NCBI GenBank assembly: GCA_002423285.1
Contig: DIVF01000056.1
Span: 1-48,244 of the forward strand
Direction of reading: 5' to 3'
From: Micavibrio sp. UBA6139
GTDB lineage: Bacteria > Pseudomonadota > Alphaproteobacteria > Micavibrionales > Micavibrionaceae
DNA: 48,244 nucleotides
Position 1 is the first letter of the stretch; every line of letters begins with the position of its first letter. Below the pieces are notes generated by a model. That model was not told where the DNA came from. It worked only from the letters and a program-made list of their open reading frames with translations, and searched no databases. A program made the position numbers and the translations under genes. Shown piece by piece: positions 15,647-24,355 of the stretch.

Positions 15647-16240
15647 ATGAGACACCGTATTAAACATTCGAGCCTGAACCGTAAGTCCCAGCATTTGCAA
15701 GCCATGTTCGCAAACATGTCCGCAGCACTGGTAAAACATGAACAGATCACCACCACTTTGGCAAAAGCCAAAGAACTGCGTCCGTTCACAGAAAAGCTGG
15801 TTACGCTGGCGAAAAAGGCAAAAGCTGATCCGAAAACCGCACTGGCTAACCGCCGCCGCGCTATCGCGATTATGCGTGACGAAACACAAGTTGCAAAACT
15901 GTTCGACACCATTGCTGAGCGTTATGAAGGCCGCAACGGCGGTTACATCCGCATCATGCGCGCTGGTTTCCGTTATGGCGATGCTGCACCAATCGCAGTG
16001 ATCGAATTCGTTGACCGTGACGTCACCGCAAAAGGTAAAGACAGCGGCCCGACACAATACGAAAACGACGTAGCAAGCGAGCACGAAGTTGGCGAAGACG
16101 GCGAACTGAAAGAAAAGAAAAAAGCAGCAGCCAAAAAGCCGTCTGCTCCGAAAAAGCCAAAATCCGAAGCAGGCCCAAAAGGCAAATCCGCCGGCGGCAG
16201 CAAACCAACCGTTCGCAAGAACACCCAGCGTAGCGTTTAA
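15647..16240 (+). CDS. rplQ: 50S ribosomal protein L17 with long basic tail
   Basis: L17 sits near the tunnel exit. The start MRHRIKHSSLNRKSQHLQAM and GGYIRIMRAGFRYGDAAPIA define the roughly 125-residue core. The product has 197 residues; the last 70 are low-complexity, first acidic (about residues 130-150), then Lys/Ala/Pro/Gly-rich. AAGGAG lies 9 bases before the ATG. It ends the alpha operon and is followed by a strong terminator. Confidence 0.97.
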   Translation: MRHRIKHSSLNRKSQHLQAMFANMSAALVKHEQITTTLAKAKELRPFTEKLVTLAKKAKADPKTALANRRRAIAIMRDETQVAKLFDTIAERYEGRNGGYIRIMRAGFRYGDAAPIAVIEFVDRDVTAKGKDSGPTQYENDVASEHEVGEDGELKEKKKAAAKKPSAPKKPKSEAGPKGKSAGGSKPTVRKNTQRSV

Positions 16241-16260
16241 TCACGTCGCGAAAGAATTTG

Positions 16261-16290
16261 AAAAAGGCGGCTTTCGAGCTGCCTTTTTTT
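16261..16290 (+). terminator. Terminator of the alpha operon
   Basis: AAAAAGGCGGC (16261-16271) pairs with GCTGCCTTTTT (16278-16288) around a 6-base loop, and the T run continues to 16290. It closes the ribosomal-protein region. Confidence 0.9.
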
Positions 16291-16401
16291 ATTGCCCGCT
16301 TTTAATGGGCGCCGTGTGTCTTTTGCTGGCCAAGGTGGCGGCTCTGCCTTGTATGGCGGGGGCTGTCATAGTACCCTGATGGAAACATGAAGGGGTCTGT
16401 G

Positions 16402-16668
16402 ATGACAGGATTTCAATATTCCATTTTTGCGGCTGCGGTGGCAGTTTTTTTAATTTTTACGACTCCAGCCTACGCCTATATCGATATGGGAACGGGCAGC
16501 ATGATCTTTCAAATGCTGGCGGCGGGATTGGTTGGGTTTTTGTTCACGGTTAAAATGTACTGGGTTTCAATCAAGGCTAAGGTGGGGCACCTGATCGCTC
16601 GCCTGGCAGGCAAGCCAATCTCTCCCGATGCAGGAACGGCACCAAATGACACGGATCGAAACGGTTAA
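16402..16668 (+). CDS. Small membrane protein of a surface-modification cassette
   Basis: The 88-residue product has a signal-like hydrophobic N-terminus ending near AYAY, then YIDMGTGSMIFQMLAAGLVG and a second membrane segment (GFLFTVKMYW), with a hydrophilic C-terminus. Small proteins with a YIDPGTGS-type motif are often encoded beside sulfatase-fold membrane enzymes, as here. An upstream ATG at 16387 lacks a ribosome site; AAGGGG at 16390-16395 is 6 bases before the ATG at 16402. It overlaps the next gene by 23 bases. Function is not known. Confidence 0.75.
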   Translation: MTGFQYSIFAAAVAVFLIFTTPAYAYIDMGTGSMIFQMLAAGLVGFLFTVKMYWVSIKAKVGHLIARLAGKPISPDAGTAPNDTDRNG

Positions 16669-18046
16669 ATCGTCGTTCCGGGACCCCGGAACGCAAGTAT
16701 TCATGGCGGATGGTAAGGTGTACCGGCATATACGTCGCGCCGCCATGCCGCATTACGATGCCCTGATGAAAAGCGGTCTTTATGACCGCCTGGTGAAAGA
16801 AAACCTTCTGGTTCCTCACGACGACGTTACGAGCCGCTTTGCCGGGCCATTGGGGGCCGTGGAGGGCGAGGTTGTCATCGAGCCCGTAATGATCCCCTTT
16901 ATCTCGCACCCTTTTGAATGGAGTTTCTCTGCCCTTAAACAGGCGGCGCTGGCGACGCTCAAAATTCAAAAACTTTGTCTCGATCACGGCATGACATTGC
17001 AGGATGCATCAGCCTTCAATGTGCAGTTCCTGAACGGGCATTGGGTTTTCATTGATACTGGGTCCTTCCAAATTCGCGAGGGCAGTCAGCCTTGGGGGGC
17101 CTATCGCCAGTTTTGCCAGCATTTTCTGGCCCCGTTATTATTGATGGCGTACCGCGATGGGCGGCTGGTATCGCTTTTTGCCAAATATCTCGATGGCATT
17201 CCACTGGATCTGGCCAATGCGTTATTGCCGCTGCGTGCGAAATGCCGCCTGTCGGTGTTCTTGCACATCGTCATGCACAGTAAATATGCGGTGCGTGATT
17301 TTTCCAAGGATACAAAGCAGACCGCGCAGGATGTTTCACCGGCGGCGGCCTATGGTTTGCTGGACCAGTTGCAATCGTTGATCTTTTCGCTGCGGATTGA
17401 TCGCCGTGAAACGGTTTGGACCGCGTATGAAGAAACGCACACCTATAACCAGCAAGAATTTCAGGATAAGGAAGATTTTATCCTGAAAAGTGCGGGCGTG
17501 TTAAAACCGCGCCATGTCTGGGATCTGGGGGCTAATGCCGGTCATTTCAGCCGGTTGGTGGCGGCGAGTACGAAAAATGATGTGGCGGTCACGGCACTGG
17601 AATATGATTTTATGACTGTGGAAGCTGGAACGCGAAAGAGTGCTGCTGTTCTGCATAATCAACCGCTGCATATCTGGATGGATTTGTTGAACCCATCGGC
17701 GGGCGCCGGGTGGGGTGGGACGGAATGGGCTAGTCTGCAAAATCGCGGCCCAGCGGATCTGGTGCTGGCACTGGCGCTGATCCATCACATCTGCCTGGCT
17801 GGCAATATCAGTTTTGAACAGTTTTTTGCATATCTCGCCGGTTTTGCCAAAAACGTGATTGTTGAGTTCGTACCAAAGACAGATCCGCAATCACAACGCC
17901 TGCTTCGCAGTAAAAAAGATATCTATGATCTTTATACGCAAGAACATTTTGAAAAAGCCTTCTCCGCGTTCTTTACAGTGCAAGATACCGCCACGGTTTC
18001 AAATACCGGGCGCACTTTGTACGCGTTGACGCGCAAGGAGGCATAG
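16646..18046 (+). CDS. Kinase-like / SAM-dependent methyltransferase fusion protein
   Basis: The C-terminal half is a class I methyltransferase: HVWDLGANAGHFSRL is the SAM-binding motif I, and DLVLALALIHHICL is at the motif IV position. The N-terminal half contains LQDASAFNVQF followed by FIDTGSF. The Asp-to-Asn spacing (+5) and the later Asp (+12) match the catalytic loop and metal-binding Asp of kinase-fold phosphotransferases. This kinase reading is my inference; a conventional Gly-rich loop is not seen. AGGAA lies 9 bases before the ATG at 16646 (466 residues); a further ATG is at 16628. The stop abuts the next start, so it shares an operon with the sulfatase-fold enzyme. Confidence 0.75.
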   Translation: MTRIETVKSSFRDPGTQVFMADGKVYRHIRRAAMPHYDALMKSGLYDRLVKENLLVPHDDVTSRFAGPLGAVEGEVVIEPVMIPFISHPFEWSFSALKQAALATLKIQKLCLDHGMTLQDASAFNVQFLNGHWVFIDTGSFQIREGSQPWGAYRQFCQHFLAPLLLMAYRDGRLVSLFAKYLDGIPLDLANALLPLRAKCRLSVFLHIVMHSKYAVRDFSKDTKQTAQDVSPAAAYGLLDQLQSLIFSLRIDRRETVWTAYEETHTYNQQEFQDKEDFILKSAGVLKPRHVWDLGANAGHFSRLVAASTKNDVAVTALEYDFMTVEAGTRKSAAVLHNQPLHIWMDLLNPSAGAGWGGTEWASLQNRGPADLVLALALIHHICLAGNISFEQFFAYLAGFAKNVIVEFVPKTDPQSQRLLRSKKDIYDLYTQEHFEKAFSAFFTVQDTATVSNTGRTLYALTRKEA

Positions 18047-19636
18047 ATGGCCCGCGCCATGATCGCTAATATTGGTGCCCTGTGGTTGATGAGCACCCTG
18101 CTGATATTGCAGGTGTCGTTGGAACGTTTGGGAACTTATTGGGGGATGACAGATGCCATCATTCCCTTTTTGGTTTTGGGCGGGATTCTGACCGGGGTGA
18201 TGTGGGTATTGACCCGTCTGGGCGTATCCGCGCGGCAGGCAACGGTTGTGACGCTATTTACCGCCTTTATGCTGTTTCAGTATCAGGGGTTGGTCATTGA
18301 TCTGGGGGCATATTGGCCGTTGGTGGTCATCATGGGCAGCTGCGGCGCTGTAGGGTGGTTGGTCCTGCGCGATTTAAAATACGCGACCATTTTATTTCTG
18401 GTTGCTGTTTTTATAATGTTGCCGGTCACGTTTCTATATTCTTTAAGTATCGGCGGGCGCTATATCCAAACCTATGATCTGGCGGGGTTGCCTGCAAAAC
18501 AGGCATTGCTGGATCGGCCATCAAAAATCAATGATGCCCAAAAGCCCGATATTTATTTCATTGTGCATGATGCCTATGCCGGGCCTGATACGCTTCAAGA
18601 CCTTTTTGGTCATGACAATGGCGGGATTATTGATTACCTGCGCCAGCGCGGTTTTTATGTTGCGGACCAAAGTAAATCTTATTATTCCCAGACGATGCTA
18701 TCGATTTCATCGACCCTGAATCTGAATTATTTTCAGGATGATATTAAACTGCCCCACACTGAATTTGCCGATCGTGGCCCGGCGGTTGATTATTTTCTGC
18801 GCCCACGTTTGACGCGGTTTTTAAAGCAGGAAGGGTATCAACTGGAAGTCATTAGTTCCGGTTATGATCTCGATTTTAGCTTTAATGCCGATGATCTGGA
18901 TATTCGGGGTAAGGAATTTCAGGTGCGTGTCGGGCCAACCTTAATCAACCGGTCGCCGCTTTATCCGGTGCTGACGATGATTTTTGGCGGGGATCGCCAT
19001 TTCCTGAACCCGTACCGGGATCATTACGATTTGATTGTGGAACAGGAAGATGACTTTCTGGCAGAAATTGCAGAAAAATCGAATAGGCCGCGTTTTTTCT
19101 TTGTTCACTTTTTGTTGCCCCATCCACCCTTTGTTTTTAATGCGGATGGGACCTTCGCCGATTATTCTTATCTGATGCCGTTTTCCTATACGGACGGCAA
19201 GCATAACCAGTTTACGGAATTATATGATGGCGGCAGTTGGAATACCCATTACCGCCATGCGTATGTTGAGCAGTTAAAATACGCCAACCGGCAAATGACA
19301 GAATATGTTGATGGCATCCTTGCACAGAAGGGCGATCGCCCTAAAATTATCATGATTCAGGGCGATCATGGGTCGCGAATGGAAGAGGATTTTTCCAGCC
19401 TTGAAAACAGCAATGAAAGCGAAATCTTTGGCATCATGAACGCCGTTTATTTTTCCGATGGAAAATATGATGCGCTGACCCGCGATATCAGCCCGGTGAA
19501 TGTCATGCGCGTCATGATGAATAAATATTTTGGTTTTGATTTTAAGAAGCTGGAAGACAAGCAATGGTTTTCCACCTGGCGAAAGCCTTACGAATTCCAG
19601 GAAACACACAGCACAAAAGCAGAGAGTGAAAAATGA
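18047..19636 (+). CDS. Membrane-bound sulfatase / alkaline-phosphatase-fold enzyme
   Basis: The 529-residue protein has about five N-terminal transmembrane helices (residues 8-133) and a large extracytoplasmic domain. Metal-site motifs of the superfamily are DIYFIVHDAYAG (Asp175) and IIMIQGDHGSR near residue 440. SYYSQT, with Thr216, is at the nucleophile position. Such enzymes hydrolyse or transfer sulfate, phosphoglycerol or phosphoethanolamine groups on surface polymers; the substrate cannot be told. AAGGAGG lies 5 bases before the ATG, which follows the previous stop directly. The stop overlaps the protease start (ATGA). Confidence 0.85.
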   Translation: MARAMIANIGALWLMSTLLILQVSLERLGTYWGMTDAIIPFLVLGGILTGVMWVLTRLGVSARQATVVTLFTAFMLFQYQGLVIDLGAYWPLVVIMGSCGAVGWLVLRDLKYATILFLVAVFIMLPVTFLYSLSIGGRYIQTYDLAGLPAKQALLDRPSKINDAQKPDIYFIVHDAYAGPDTLQDLFGHDNGGIIDYLRQRGFYVADQSKSYYSQTMLSISSTLNLNYFQDDIKLPHTEFADRGPAVDYFLRPRLTRFLKQEGYQLEVISSGYDLDFSFNADDLDIRGKEFQVRVGPTLINRSPLYPVLTMIFGGDRHFLNPYRDHYDLIVEQEDDFLAEIAEKSNRPRFFFVHFLLPHPPFVFNADGTFADYSYLMPFSYTDGKHNQFTELYDGGSWNTHYRHAYVEQLKYANRQMTEYVDGILAQKGDRPKIIMIQGDHGSRMEEDFSSLENSNESEIFGIMNAVYFSDGKYDALTRDISPVNVMRVMMNKYFGFDFKKLEDKQWFSTWRKPYEFQETHSTKAESEK

Positions 19637-21063
19637 AAAAGCGTGACTATCTTTTCGTTTTAATTGGATGTTTGGTTCTGTCTGGCCCCGCCTTGGCGGA
19701 AAACCCTAAAATCGTACCTGCCGGGCGCAATCAGGTGAATTTGTCCTTTGCGCCGCTGGTGAAGCAGGTGGCACCTGCGGTGGTGAATATTTATACCAAG
19801 CGCACCGTGACGCGCAGCGCCCATCCCTTTATCAATGATCCATTCTTTCAGCAGTTTTTTGGCGGCAATCTGGCCCCGGATCTGGGTGGTGGTCTGACGC
19901 GCAAGCAGGTCGAAGGGGCCTTGGGGTCTGGTGTTATCATTGATGCAGACGGAATTGTGGTCACCAATGCCCACGTTATTCGCGGGGCTGATGAAATCAG
20001 CATTGTATTAAGCGATGGGCGTGAATTCCCGGCAACATTATCGTTGAAGGATGATCATTCCGATCTGGCGATCCTGCGTGTTGATACGGACGGTGAAAAA
20101 CTGCCCGCTGCGCGTTTACGGTCCAGTGAGGATATGGAGGTGGGTGATCTGGTTCTGGCTGTAGGAAACCCCTTTGGCGTGGGCCAGACCGTGACATCGG
20201 GGATTGTATCGGCGCTGTCGCGGTCATCTTTGAACATCAGCGATTATAACTTTTTCATTCAAACGGATGCTGCTGTAAATCCCGGCAATTCGGGCGGTCC
20301 TTTGGTGGCGATGGATGGCGGTGTTGTTGGTATCAATACGGCGATTTATTCGCAAAGCGGCGGCAGTTTGGGGATTGGTTTTGCCATCCCATCGGAAATG
20401 GTGCAAACCGTGGTCGCAGCTGAGGCCAATGGGCAGGGTGGCGAGCGCGGAGTTCTACGCCCATGGCTGGGTGTGACATCACAGGCGGTCACCCGTGAAA
20501 TAGCCGAGAGCCTTGGTTTGCCCAAGGCATCGGGCACAATGATTTCCGGCCTGCACCGTGCCAGCCCCTTGAACAAATCAGGTGTGAAAGTTGGCGATGT
20601 GATTGTCTCCATGAACGGCAAACCCATCAAAGACGGTGCTGAAATGAAATACCGCATGGCAACCGTGCCCCTGGGCAGCACCGCGACCATTGGCGTGTTC
20701 CGGAACGGCAAAACATTTGAAGCCAAGTTAGAAGCAATTGCCCCGCCTGATATTCCGGCCCGCAATCAAACAACGCTGACCACTGGTATTTTCAGCGGTG
20801 TCACAGTGGCCAATCTCAATCCGGCGGTGGCAGCCGAAATCGGCAACACATCACAGGATGATAATGGTGTTGTTGTCATGAAAATTGATAGCCGCAACGG
20901 CATTGCCGCGCGGTTCTTGAAACCCGGTGATGTTGTTTTGCGCATGAACGGTGAGGATATTCAGAAGGTCGGCGACTTGAAGAAGGCTTCGAACCGCCCC
21001 GCAACCACGCTTGATCTATCCATCGCCCGCGATGGTAAGGTTCAGCAATTTGTGGTGCGTTGA
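19633..21063 (+). CDS. Periplasmic HtrA/DegP-family serine protease
   Basis: DegP-type proteases degrade or refold damaged envelope proteins. A signal peptide (residues 1-22, cleaved after PALA) leads into a trypsin-like domain with the triad His114 (TNAHVIRG), Asp144 (DDHSDLAIL) and Ser220 (NPGNSGGPL). Two PDZ domains follow at about 275-360 and 385-470. Length of 476 residues is typical of DegP/DegQ. It begins inside the stop of the sulfatase-fold gene. I cannot separate DegP, DegQ and MucD types, so no symbol is given. Confidence 0.93.
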   Translation: MKKRDYLFVLIGCLVLSGPALAENPKIVPAGRNQVNLSFAPLVKQVAPAVVNIYTKRTVTRSAHPFINDPFFQQFFGGNLAPDLGGGLTRKQVEGALGSGVIIDADGIVVTNAHVIRGADEISIVLSDGREFPATLSLKDDHSDLAILRVDTDGEKLPAARLRSSEDMEVGDLVLAVGNPFGVGQTVTSGIVSALSRSSLNISDYNFFIQTDAAVNPGNSGGPLVAMDGGVVGINTAIYSQSGGSLGIGFAIPSEMVQTVVAAEANGQGGERGVLRPWLGVTSQAVTREIAESLGLPKASGTMISGLHRASPLNKSGVKVGDVIVSMNGKPIKDGAEMKYRMATVPLGSTATIGVFRNGKTFEAKLEAIAPPDIPARNQTTLTTGIFSGVTVANLNPAVAAEIGNTSQDDNGVVVMKIDSRNGIAARFLKPGDVVLRMNGEDIQKVGDLKKASNRPATTLDLSIARDGKVQQFVVR

Positions 21064-22370
21064 TGGTCGATTTGTTCCAAACCACCAGTCATGAAGATGA
21101 CGCCCCAAGGCCGCTGGCGGATCGCCTGCGGCCACGGCGCATTGATGATATCGTGGGGCAGGATCATTTGGTCGGCTCATCGGGCACGCTGCGTCGGATG
21201 GTGGAATCGGGTCATTTGTCATCGATGATTTTATGGGGGCCGCCGGGCTGCGGCAAAACCACACTGGCGCGCATTCTGGCGGATCATACGGAGCTGCATT
21301 TTGAACCGCTTTCGGCGATTTTCTCTGGCGTGGGGGATTTGCGTAAAGTGTTCGATTCCGCGCGCTTGCGCCGCCAGCAGGGGCGGGGGACTTTGCTGTT
21401 CGTCGATGAAATCCACAGATTCAATAAGGCACAGCAAGACGCATTCTTGCCAGTGGTGGAGGATGGCACGGTGACCCTCATCGGTGCCACCACCGAAAAC
21501 CCGTCTTTTGAACTGAATGCGGCGTTGTTATCGCGCTGTCAGGTGATGGTTTTAAAGCGTCTGGATGATGCGGCAATTGATGTCATTTTAACACGCGCCG
21601 AGGACGATGCCGGTCATGCCTTGCCGCTGGATGCCGATGCGCGGTCAGCATTAAAGGCGATGGCTGATGGGGATGGCCGTTACGCCCTGACCATGGCGGA
21701 ACAGGTTTTAACGCAAGATCATGTGCTGGATACGAATGAGCTCAGCACGCTCGTCAACCGCCGCGCACCTTTATACGATAAGGGCGATGATGGGCATTAT
21801 AATTTAATCTCTGCCCTGCATAAATCGGTGCGCGGGTCCGATGCGGATGCGGCGCTGTATTGGTTTTGCCGGATGCTGGATGGTGGAGAAGACCCACGTT
21901 TTATAGCACGTCGCATGGCGCGGATGGCGGTTGAGGATATCGGGCTGGCCGACCCGCAGGCGATGACCATCACTTTATCGGCTTGGGATATGTATGAACG
22001 CTTGGGAAGTCCTGAAGGGGAATTGGCTCTGGCGGAGGCGCTTGTCTATCTGGCGACTGCCCCAAAATCAAACGGGGTTTATGCGGCCTATAACACGGCT
22101 AAAGTCGTTGCCAAGCAAACCGGTTCCTTGATGCCACCGGCGCATATCCTGAATGCGCCAACCACCATGATGAAGAATCTTGGCTATGGTAAGGGCTATG
22201 CCTATGATCACGATACGCCGGAAGGATTTTCGGGGCAGGATTATTTCCCCGAAACCATGGCGCGGGAGCAGTTTTATACCCCCGTGGAGCGCGGGTTTGA
22301 GCGTGAAATTAAGAAGCGCCTCGATTACTGGGCCGGACTGCGCCAAAAGCGAAAGGATCAAGAATCATGA
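21063..22370 (+). CDS. rarA: Replication-associated recombination protein A (RarA/MgsA AAA+ ATPase)
   Basis: RarA acts at stalled replication forks. The protein shows Walker A GPPGCGKTTLAR, Walker B LLFVDEIHRF and sensor 1 IGATTENPSFELNAALLSRC, followed by the C-terminal RarA tetramerisation region (YDKGDDGHYNLISALHKSVR). The ATG at 21063 shares its A with the TGA of the protease gene; a TTG just before it is less likely. The TGA overlaps the crcB start. Product of 435 residues, normal for the family. Confidence 0.95.
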   Translation: MVDLFQTTSHEDDAPRPLADRLRPRRIDDIVGQDHLVGSSGTLRRMVESGHLSSMILWGPPGCGKTTLARILADHTELHFEPLSAIFSGVGDLRKVFDSARLRRQQGRGTLLFVDEIHRFNKAQQDAFLPVVEDGTVTLIGATTENPSFELNAALLSRCQVMVLKRLDDAAIDVILTRAEDDAGHALPLDADARSALKAMADGDGRYALTMAEQVLTQDHVLDTNELSTLVNRRAPLYDKGDDGHYNLISALHKSVRGSDADAALYWFCRMLDGGEDPRFIARRMARMAVEDIGLADPQAMTITLSAWDMYERLGSPEGELALAEALVYLATAPKSNGVYAAYNTAKVVAKQTGSLMPPAHILNAPTTMMKNLGYGKGYAYDHDTPEGFSGQDYFPETMAREQFYTPVERGFEREIKKRLDYWAGLRQKRKDQES

Positions 22371-22747
22371 TGACGGCATTGGCAGTTGCAGGGGGTGGGG
22401 CGATTGGGGCTTTGCTGCGTCATTTCATGAACGGGGCGGTTATGGCCATCCTGCCGCTGTCTTTTCCGTTTGGTATCGTGGCGATCAACATAGTGGGGTC
22501 GTTTCTGATGGGGGTGTTAACGGGTGTCTTTGCGCTGGGCAATGATCCATCCCAAACGATGAAAGTCTTCCTGATTGTAGGGGTTTTGGGCGGTTTTACG
22601 ACGTTTTCGGCTTTTTCCCTTGATAGCGTCATGTTGTGGCAGCGCGGAGAGTTTGCGCTTTCCCTGCTTTATGTGCTTAGTACCGTTGTATTTTCAATTG
22701 GGGCCCTTGTTCTGGGCCTGTGGCTTGTCAGGGTTTTGAGTTCATGA
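22367..22747 (+). CDS. crcB: Fluoride channel CrcB/Fluc
   Basis: CrcB forms a dimeric fluoride exporter in the inner membrane. The 126-residue product has four hydrophobic helices. It carries GAIGALLRHF (Arg18), the pore Asn41 in IVAINIVGSFLMG and the GGFTTFSAFSLD motif with the conserved phenylalanines. It overlaps rarA by 4 bases at the start and the pseudouridine synthase gene by 4 at the end. No fluoride riboswitch is possible upstream because rarA occupies that sequence. Confidence 0.95.
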   Translation: MMTALAVAGGGAIGALLRHFMNGAVMAILPLSFPFGIVAINIVGSFLMGVLTGVFALGNDPSQTMKVFLIVGVLGGFTTFSAFSLDSVMLWQRGEFALSLLYVLSTVVFSIGALVLGLWLVRVLSS

Positions 22748-23736
22748 GTGGCGTACGCGTTGTAACAGTTTCAGAAGATGATGATGGGCAGCGCCTTGAT
22801 CGCTGGCTGAAAAAACACGCGCCGAATTTACCTTATGCGCTTTTACAAAAACTGATCCGTAAAGGTCAGGTCCGTGTTGATGGCGGCCGTGTACAAACCG
22901 ATACACGCCTTGCCGCCGGGCAAGAGGTTCGCATTCCGCCCTCTGCCGATGCCGGAAAAATGATCGATGATCATTATAAGCCAAGCCAGGAAGATGCCGA
23001 ATACATCAAATCATTGGTGATTTACGATGATGGCGACATTATTGCCATCAACAAACCGCATGGTCTGGCATCGCAAGGCGGCTTGCGCATTGGCAAGCAT
23101 GTTGATGGGTTGTTGCAACATCTGGGTGATCACCCGGATAAGCGCCCGAAGCTGTGCCACCGTCTGGACCGTGATACATCGGGCCTGTTGCTGATCGCCC
23201 GCACGCGCGATATGGCGATGCGCATGGGCAAGGCCTTTGAAGGCCGTAATATCCGCAAATATTACTGGTCGATGGTCATGCCCGCCCCGGAAATTAATAA
23301 CGGCATGATTACCGCGCCGCTGATCAAGGGCGATGGTCCCTATAAAGATATGATGATTGTTGATGAGGAAAACGGGAAATTCTCCCGCTCTGAATACCGC
23401 GTCATTGAACGCGCCGGGAAAAAAGCGGCCTTTGTTATGTTCTGGCCGCGTACCGGGCGCACGCACCAATTGCGCGTCCATGCGCAGGCGGCCGGTTTCC
23501 CGATTATCGGCGATGAGAAATACGGCGATATTGAAGCGTCCCATGATGCCATTGAAGCCTTGGGGCTGGCCCCGCGCCTGCATTTGCATGCATCGCGCAT
23601 TATTATGCCGCATCCATCGGGCAAGGGTGTTTTGGACATCACTGCCCCCTTGCCGGACGAACTCTGTAAAAGCTGGGCCAAGATGGGATTTGACCCGCGC
23701 TTTGACGGTGACCCGTTTCAGGACGTGAAACTTTAA
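22744..23736 (+). CDS. rluC: RluC-type 23S rRNA pseudouridine synthase
   Basis: This RluA-family enzyme isomerises uridine to pseudouridine in 23S rRNA. An N-terminal S4 RNA-binding domain (about residues 15-60, DRWLKKHAPNLPYALLQKLI) precedes the catalytic domain, whose HRLDRDTSGLLLIAR holds the catalytic Asp. GRTHQLRVHAQAAGFPIIGD is the second family motif. The ATG at 22744 overlaps the crcB stop; the frame is open further upstream but without reason to start there. S4 plus RluA favours RluC or RluD; RluC is my best guess. Confidence 0.88.
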   Translation: MSGVRVVTVSEDDDGQRLDRWLKKHAPNLPYALLQKLIRKGQVRVDGGRVQTDTRLAAGQEVRIPPSADAGKMIDDHYKPSQEDAEYIKSLVIYDDGDIIAINKPHGLASQGGLRIGKHVDGLLQHLGDHPDKRPKLCHRLDRDTSGLLLIARTRDMAMRMGKAFEGRNIRKYYWSMVMPAPEINNGMITAPLIKGDGPYKDMMIVDEENGKFSRSEYRVIERAGKKAAFVMFWPRTGRTHQLRVHAQAAGFPIIGDEKYGDIEASHDAIEALGLAPRLHLHASRIIMPHPSGKGVLDITAPLPDELCKSWAKMGFDPRFDGDPFQDVKL

Positions 23737-23768
23737 AAAACACTGTAATTTTCGCAATGAAAATCATG

Positions 23769-23796
23769 CTGAAAATTGGCGGCGTGCTGGTATAAT
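23769..23796 (+). promoter_or_regulatory. Promoter placing transcription start on the ATG at 23804
   Basis: CTGAAA at 23769-23774, a 16-base spacer and a perfect TATAAT at 23791-23796. Only 7 bases separate the -10 box from the ATG at 23804, so the transcript would begin at or next to the start codon. No Shine-Dalgarno sequence is present before the gene. Confidence 0.6.
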
Positions 23797-23803
23797 CCCG
23801 CCC

Positions 23804-24355
23804 ATGACACAGATGAAAACAAATCAAAAAAACTGGATCGTTTTAGGCTCCGTCCTTGTTGTGGCGGCACTTGGTGTGGCTTCGGCCTATAGCACGATTC
23901 AACGCGATCAACCCAAAACAGGACTGGCCGCTTTCGTCCATGATTGCGGCAGCAATAAGCATCGCCCGGAATCTTGCAACACGCTGGATGGGGTTGAGGC
24001 AAAATTTGCTATCAAGCTGATTTCTGAAATCGAAGCCGTGCATGTGAAAACACGCGACACCGCGCATAAGATTGCCGCCGGGACGTTGACATCCAACGCG
24101 TATCAAGCATGTCTGAAAACGGAGGAATGCGCATCGGTGCCGATGTTGCCAACCAATATTGATCCGGCCTCACCCGAAGCCATGACGGGCGAGAATGCCA
24201 AGATCAGCAAAACCTTCTGGGCATTCGCGGAAAAAGACAATCTTGATTCATTGCAATGCGATTACATTCCGGCCTGTGCGCTGGCTGTTTCGCGCGGCCT
24301 GTTGACCTTGAATAAGGGTAAGCTACGGGCCGCCAAGACGGAGACTGCACAGTGA
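23804..24355 (+). CDS. Membrane-anchored six-cysteine protein, unknown function
   Basis: I do not recognise this 183-residue protein. Residues 11-29 form one transmembrane or signal-anchor helix; the rest is hydrophilic and probably periplasmic. It has six cysteines in three close pairs (48/58, 103/109, 152/158), as expected for three disulfides. A second ATG is at 23813. Because of the promoter position it may be translated from a leaderless mRNA. Its stop overlaps the AsmA-like gene (GTGA), so it heads a three-gene operon with AsmA-like and ATP12 genes. Confidence 0.75.
   Translation: MTQMKTNQKNWIVLGSVLVVAALGVASAYSTIQRDQPKTGLAAFVHDCGSNKHRPESCNTLDGVEAKFAIKLISEIEAVHVKTRDTAHKIAAGTLTSNAYQACLKTEECASVPMLPTNIDPASPEAMTGENAKISKTFWAFAEKDNLDSLQCDYIPACALAVSRGLLTLNKGKLRAAKTETAQ

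Noticed and set aside
22367..22370. Fluoride riboswitch before crcB
   Set aside because: The upstream sequence is the coding end of rarA and the genes overlap, leaving no room for the aptamer.
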